Shown piece after piece: positions 63,720-64,000 of a stretch of DNA of 64,000 nt (position 1 is its first letter; each line of letters begins with the position of its first letter). The position numbers and the translations under genes were made by a program. The notes under the pieces are model-generated. The model saw only the letters and a list, made by a program, of their open reading frames with translations, ran no database searches and was not told the DNA's origin. The DNA comes from Aureispira sp. CCB-QB1 (lineage in GTDB: Bacteria > Bacteroidota > Bacteroidia > Chitinophagales > Saprospiraceae): NCBI GenBank assembly GCA_945870185.1, contig CAMBRK010000007.1, positions 40,810 to 104,809 on the forward strand, written 5' to 3'.

Positions 63720-64000
63720 AACCCGGATTATGCGTTAGAACTTTGTCATAGCCTGTCCCTCTTTAGCGGGAAAAAGCTAAAATGCAACCAGCCTGACCAC
63801 TACATGGTAGGCGGGCAGGTAAATCAGCTATTTATATTCGAAAAGCGTAGCACCGCTACGGTTACAGAAGAAAAATAGTCCGCCGCGGCGGATGCTGATT
63901 TGCAGACCTTGTCGAGCCAAAGGCACGAAGTTTAGCTTCGGGATACCTGCCTCGCCGTACCGTAGGGCAGGCAGGGATTTTCTAATGCATAATCCGGGTT
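63720..64000. mobile_element. MITE-like hairpin-rich element with 21-bp terminal inverted repeats
   Basis: Left end aacccggattatgcgttagaa (63,720-63,740) is the reverse complement, with one mismatch, of 63,980-64,000. Inside, GC-rich nested inverted repeats occur: ggcgggcagg (63,810-63,819) with cctgcctcgcc (63,946-63,956), aaatcagc (63,821-63,828) with gctgattt (63,894-63,901). Local hairpins are CGTAGC/GCTACG (63,846-63,860), the perfect 14-bp palindrome around CCGCCGCGGCGG (63,879-63,892) and CGAAG/CTTCG (63,926-63,940). It has no credible ORF. The composition (GC-rich) is unlike every neighbour. The right end touches the window edge, so the element may extend or have flanking target-site bases outside. 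Confidence 0.7.

Noticed and set aside
63594..63878. Possible 94-residue ORF near the right end
   Set aside because: It runs from AT-rich spacer into the hairpin element, has no promoter or recognisable domain, and its second half is made of the inverted repeats.
1..64000. CRISPR arrays, tRNA or rRNA genes, integrases
   Set aside because: Reading both strands I found no evenly spaced direct repeats with unique spacers, no T-loop-like tRNA segments with a matching cloverleaf, and no recombinase or transposase motifs.

Overview
The window looks like a chromosomal segment of a Bacteroidota member, most likely close to Saprospiraceae; the family placement is inference. The evidence is the AT-rich sequence, Bacteroidetes-type -7 boxes (TAnnTTTG), an absence of obvious Shine-Dalgarno sequences, a SusC/SusD pair, five proteins with type IX secretion (T9SS) C-terminal sorting domains, and several Bacteroidota-style lipoproteins. 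I found no rRNA, tRNA, CRISPR array, phage or transposase.

Layout. 1-6,980: the end of an outer-membrane barrel gene, a large T9SS-secreted leucine-rich-repeat protein, a FecA-like TonB-dependent receptor and exonuclease III. 7,098-13,387: a TetR-TolC-HlyD-RND efflux operon with a candidate TetR operator. 13,494-14,335: a small Lys/Glu/Ala-rich exported protein and a decayed gene of similar composition. 14,480-16,741: a UvrD/PcrA helicase with an apparently leaderless transcript. 16,746-34,625 (minus strand): a polysaccharide utilisation locus (PUL). It holds a membrane-anchored sensor/HTH regulator, a six-repeat T9SS glycan-binding-like protein, two PF10091/GH144-like enzymes, a GH3 beta-glucosidase, SusC, SusD and a MopE-like T9SS protein. 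The GH144 + GH3 combination suggests beta-1,2-glucan as substrate. A perfect 10-bp direct repeat with an 11-bp period sits just upstream of the structural genes and is a good operator candidate.

34,809-40,679: housekeeping genes (trmB, a PhnA-like protein, a DUF4834-like mini-protein, an RluA-family pseudouridine synthase, thiL, an FKBP lipoprotein, a TPR protein). 40,936-45,415: a cyanophycin storage cluster (cyanophycinase, isoaspartyl peptidase, cyanophycin synthetase) that can make and fully recycle the Asp/Arg polymer. 45,766-55,343: three exported peptidases (S10, S33, M14), a 1,312-aa T9SS protein and a glycosyltransferase-like protein. 55,528-59,061: grpE-dnaJ, then an RlmD-like methyltransferase and a small partner. 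59,297-63,533: an ECF sigma factor with a textbook promoter, a MORN/TonB_C-like protein, Sua5, a frameshifted barrel gene and a DUF1015 protein.

The right edge (63,720-64,000) is an unusual GC-rich, hairpin-dense element bounded by 21-bp terminal inverted repeats (20/21 match). It looks like a MITE-like dispersed repeat with no coding capacity. The most interesting items are this element, the PUL with its six-repeat protein and candidate operator, the cyanophycin cluster, and the promoter geometry shared by the leaderless uvrD and sua5 genes.
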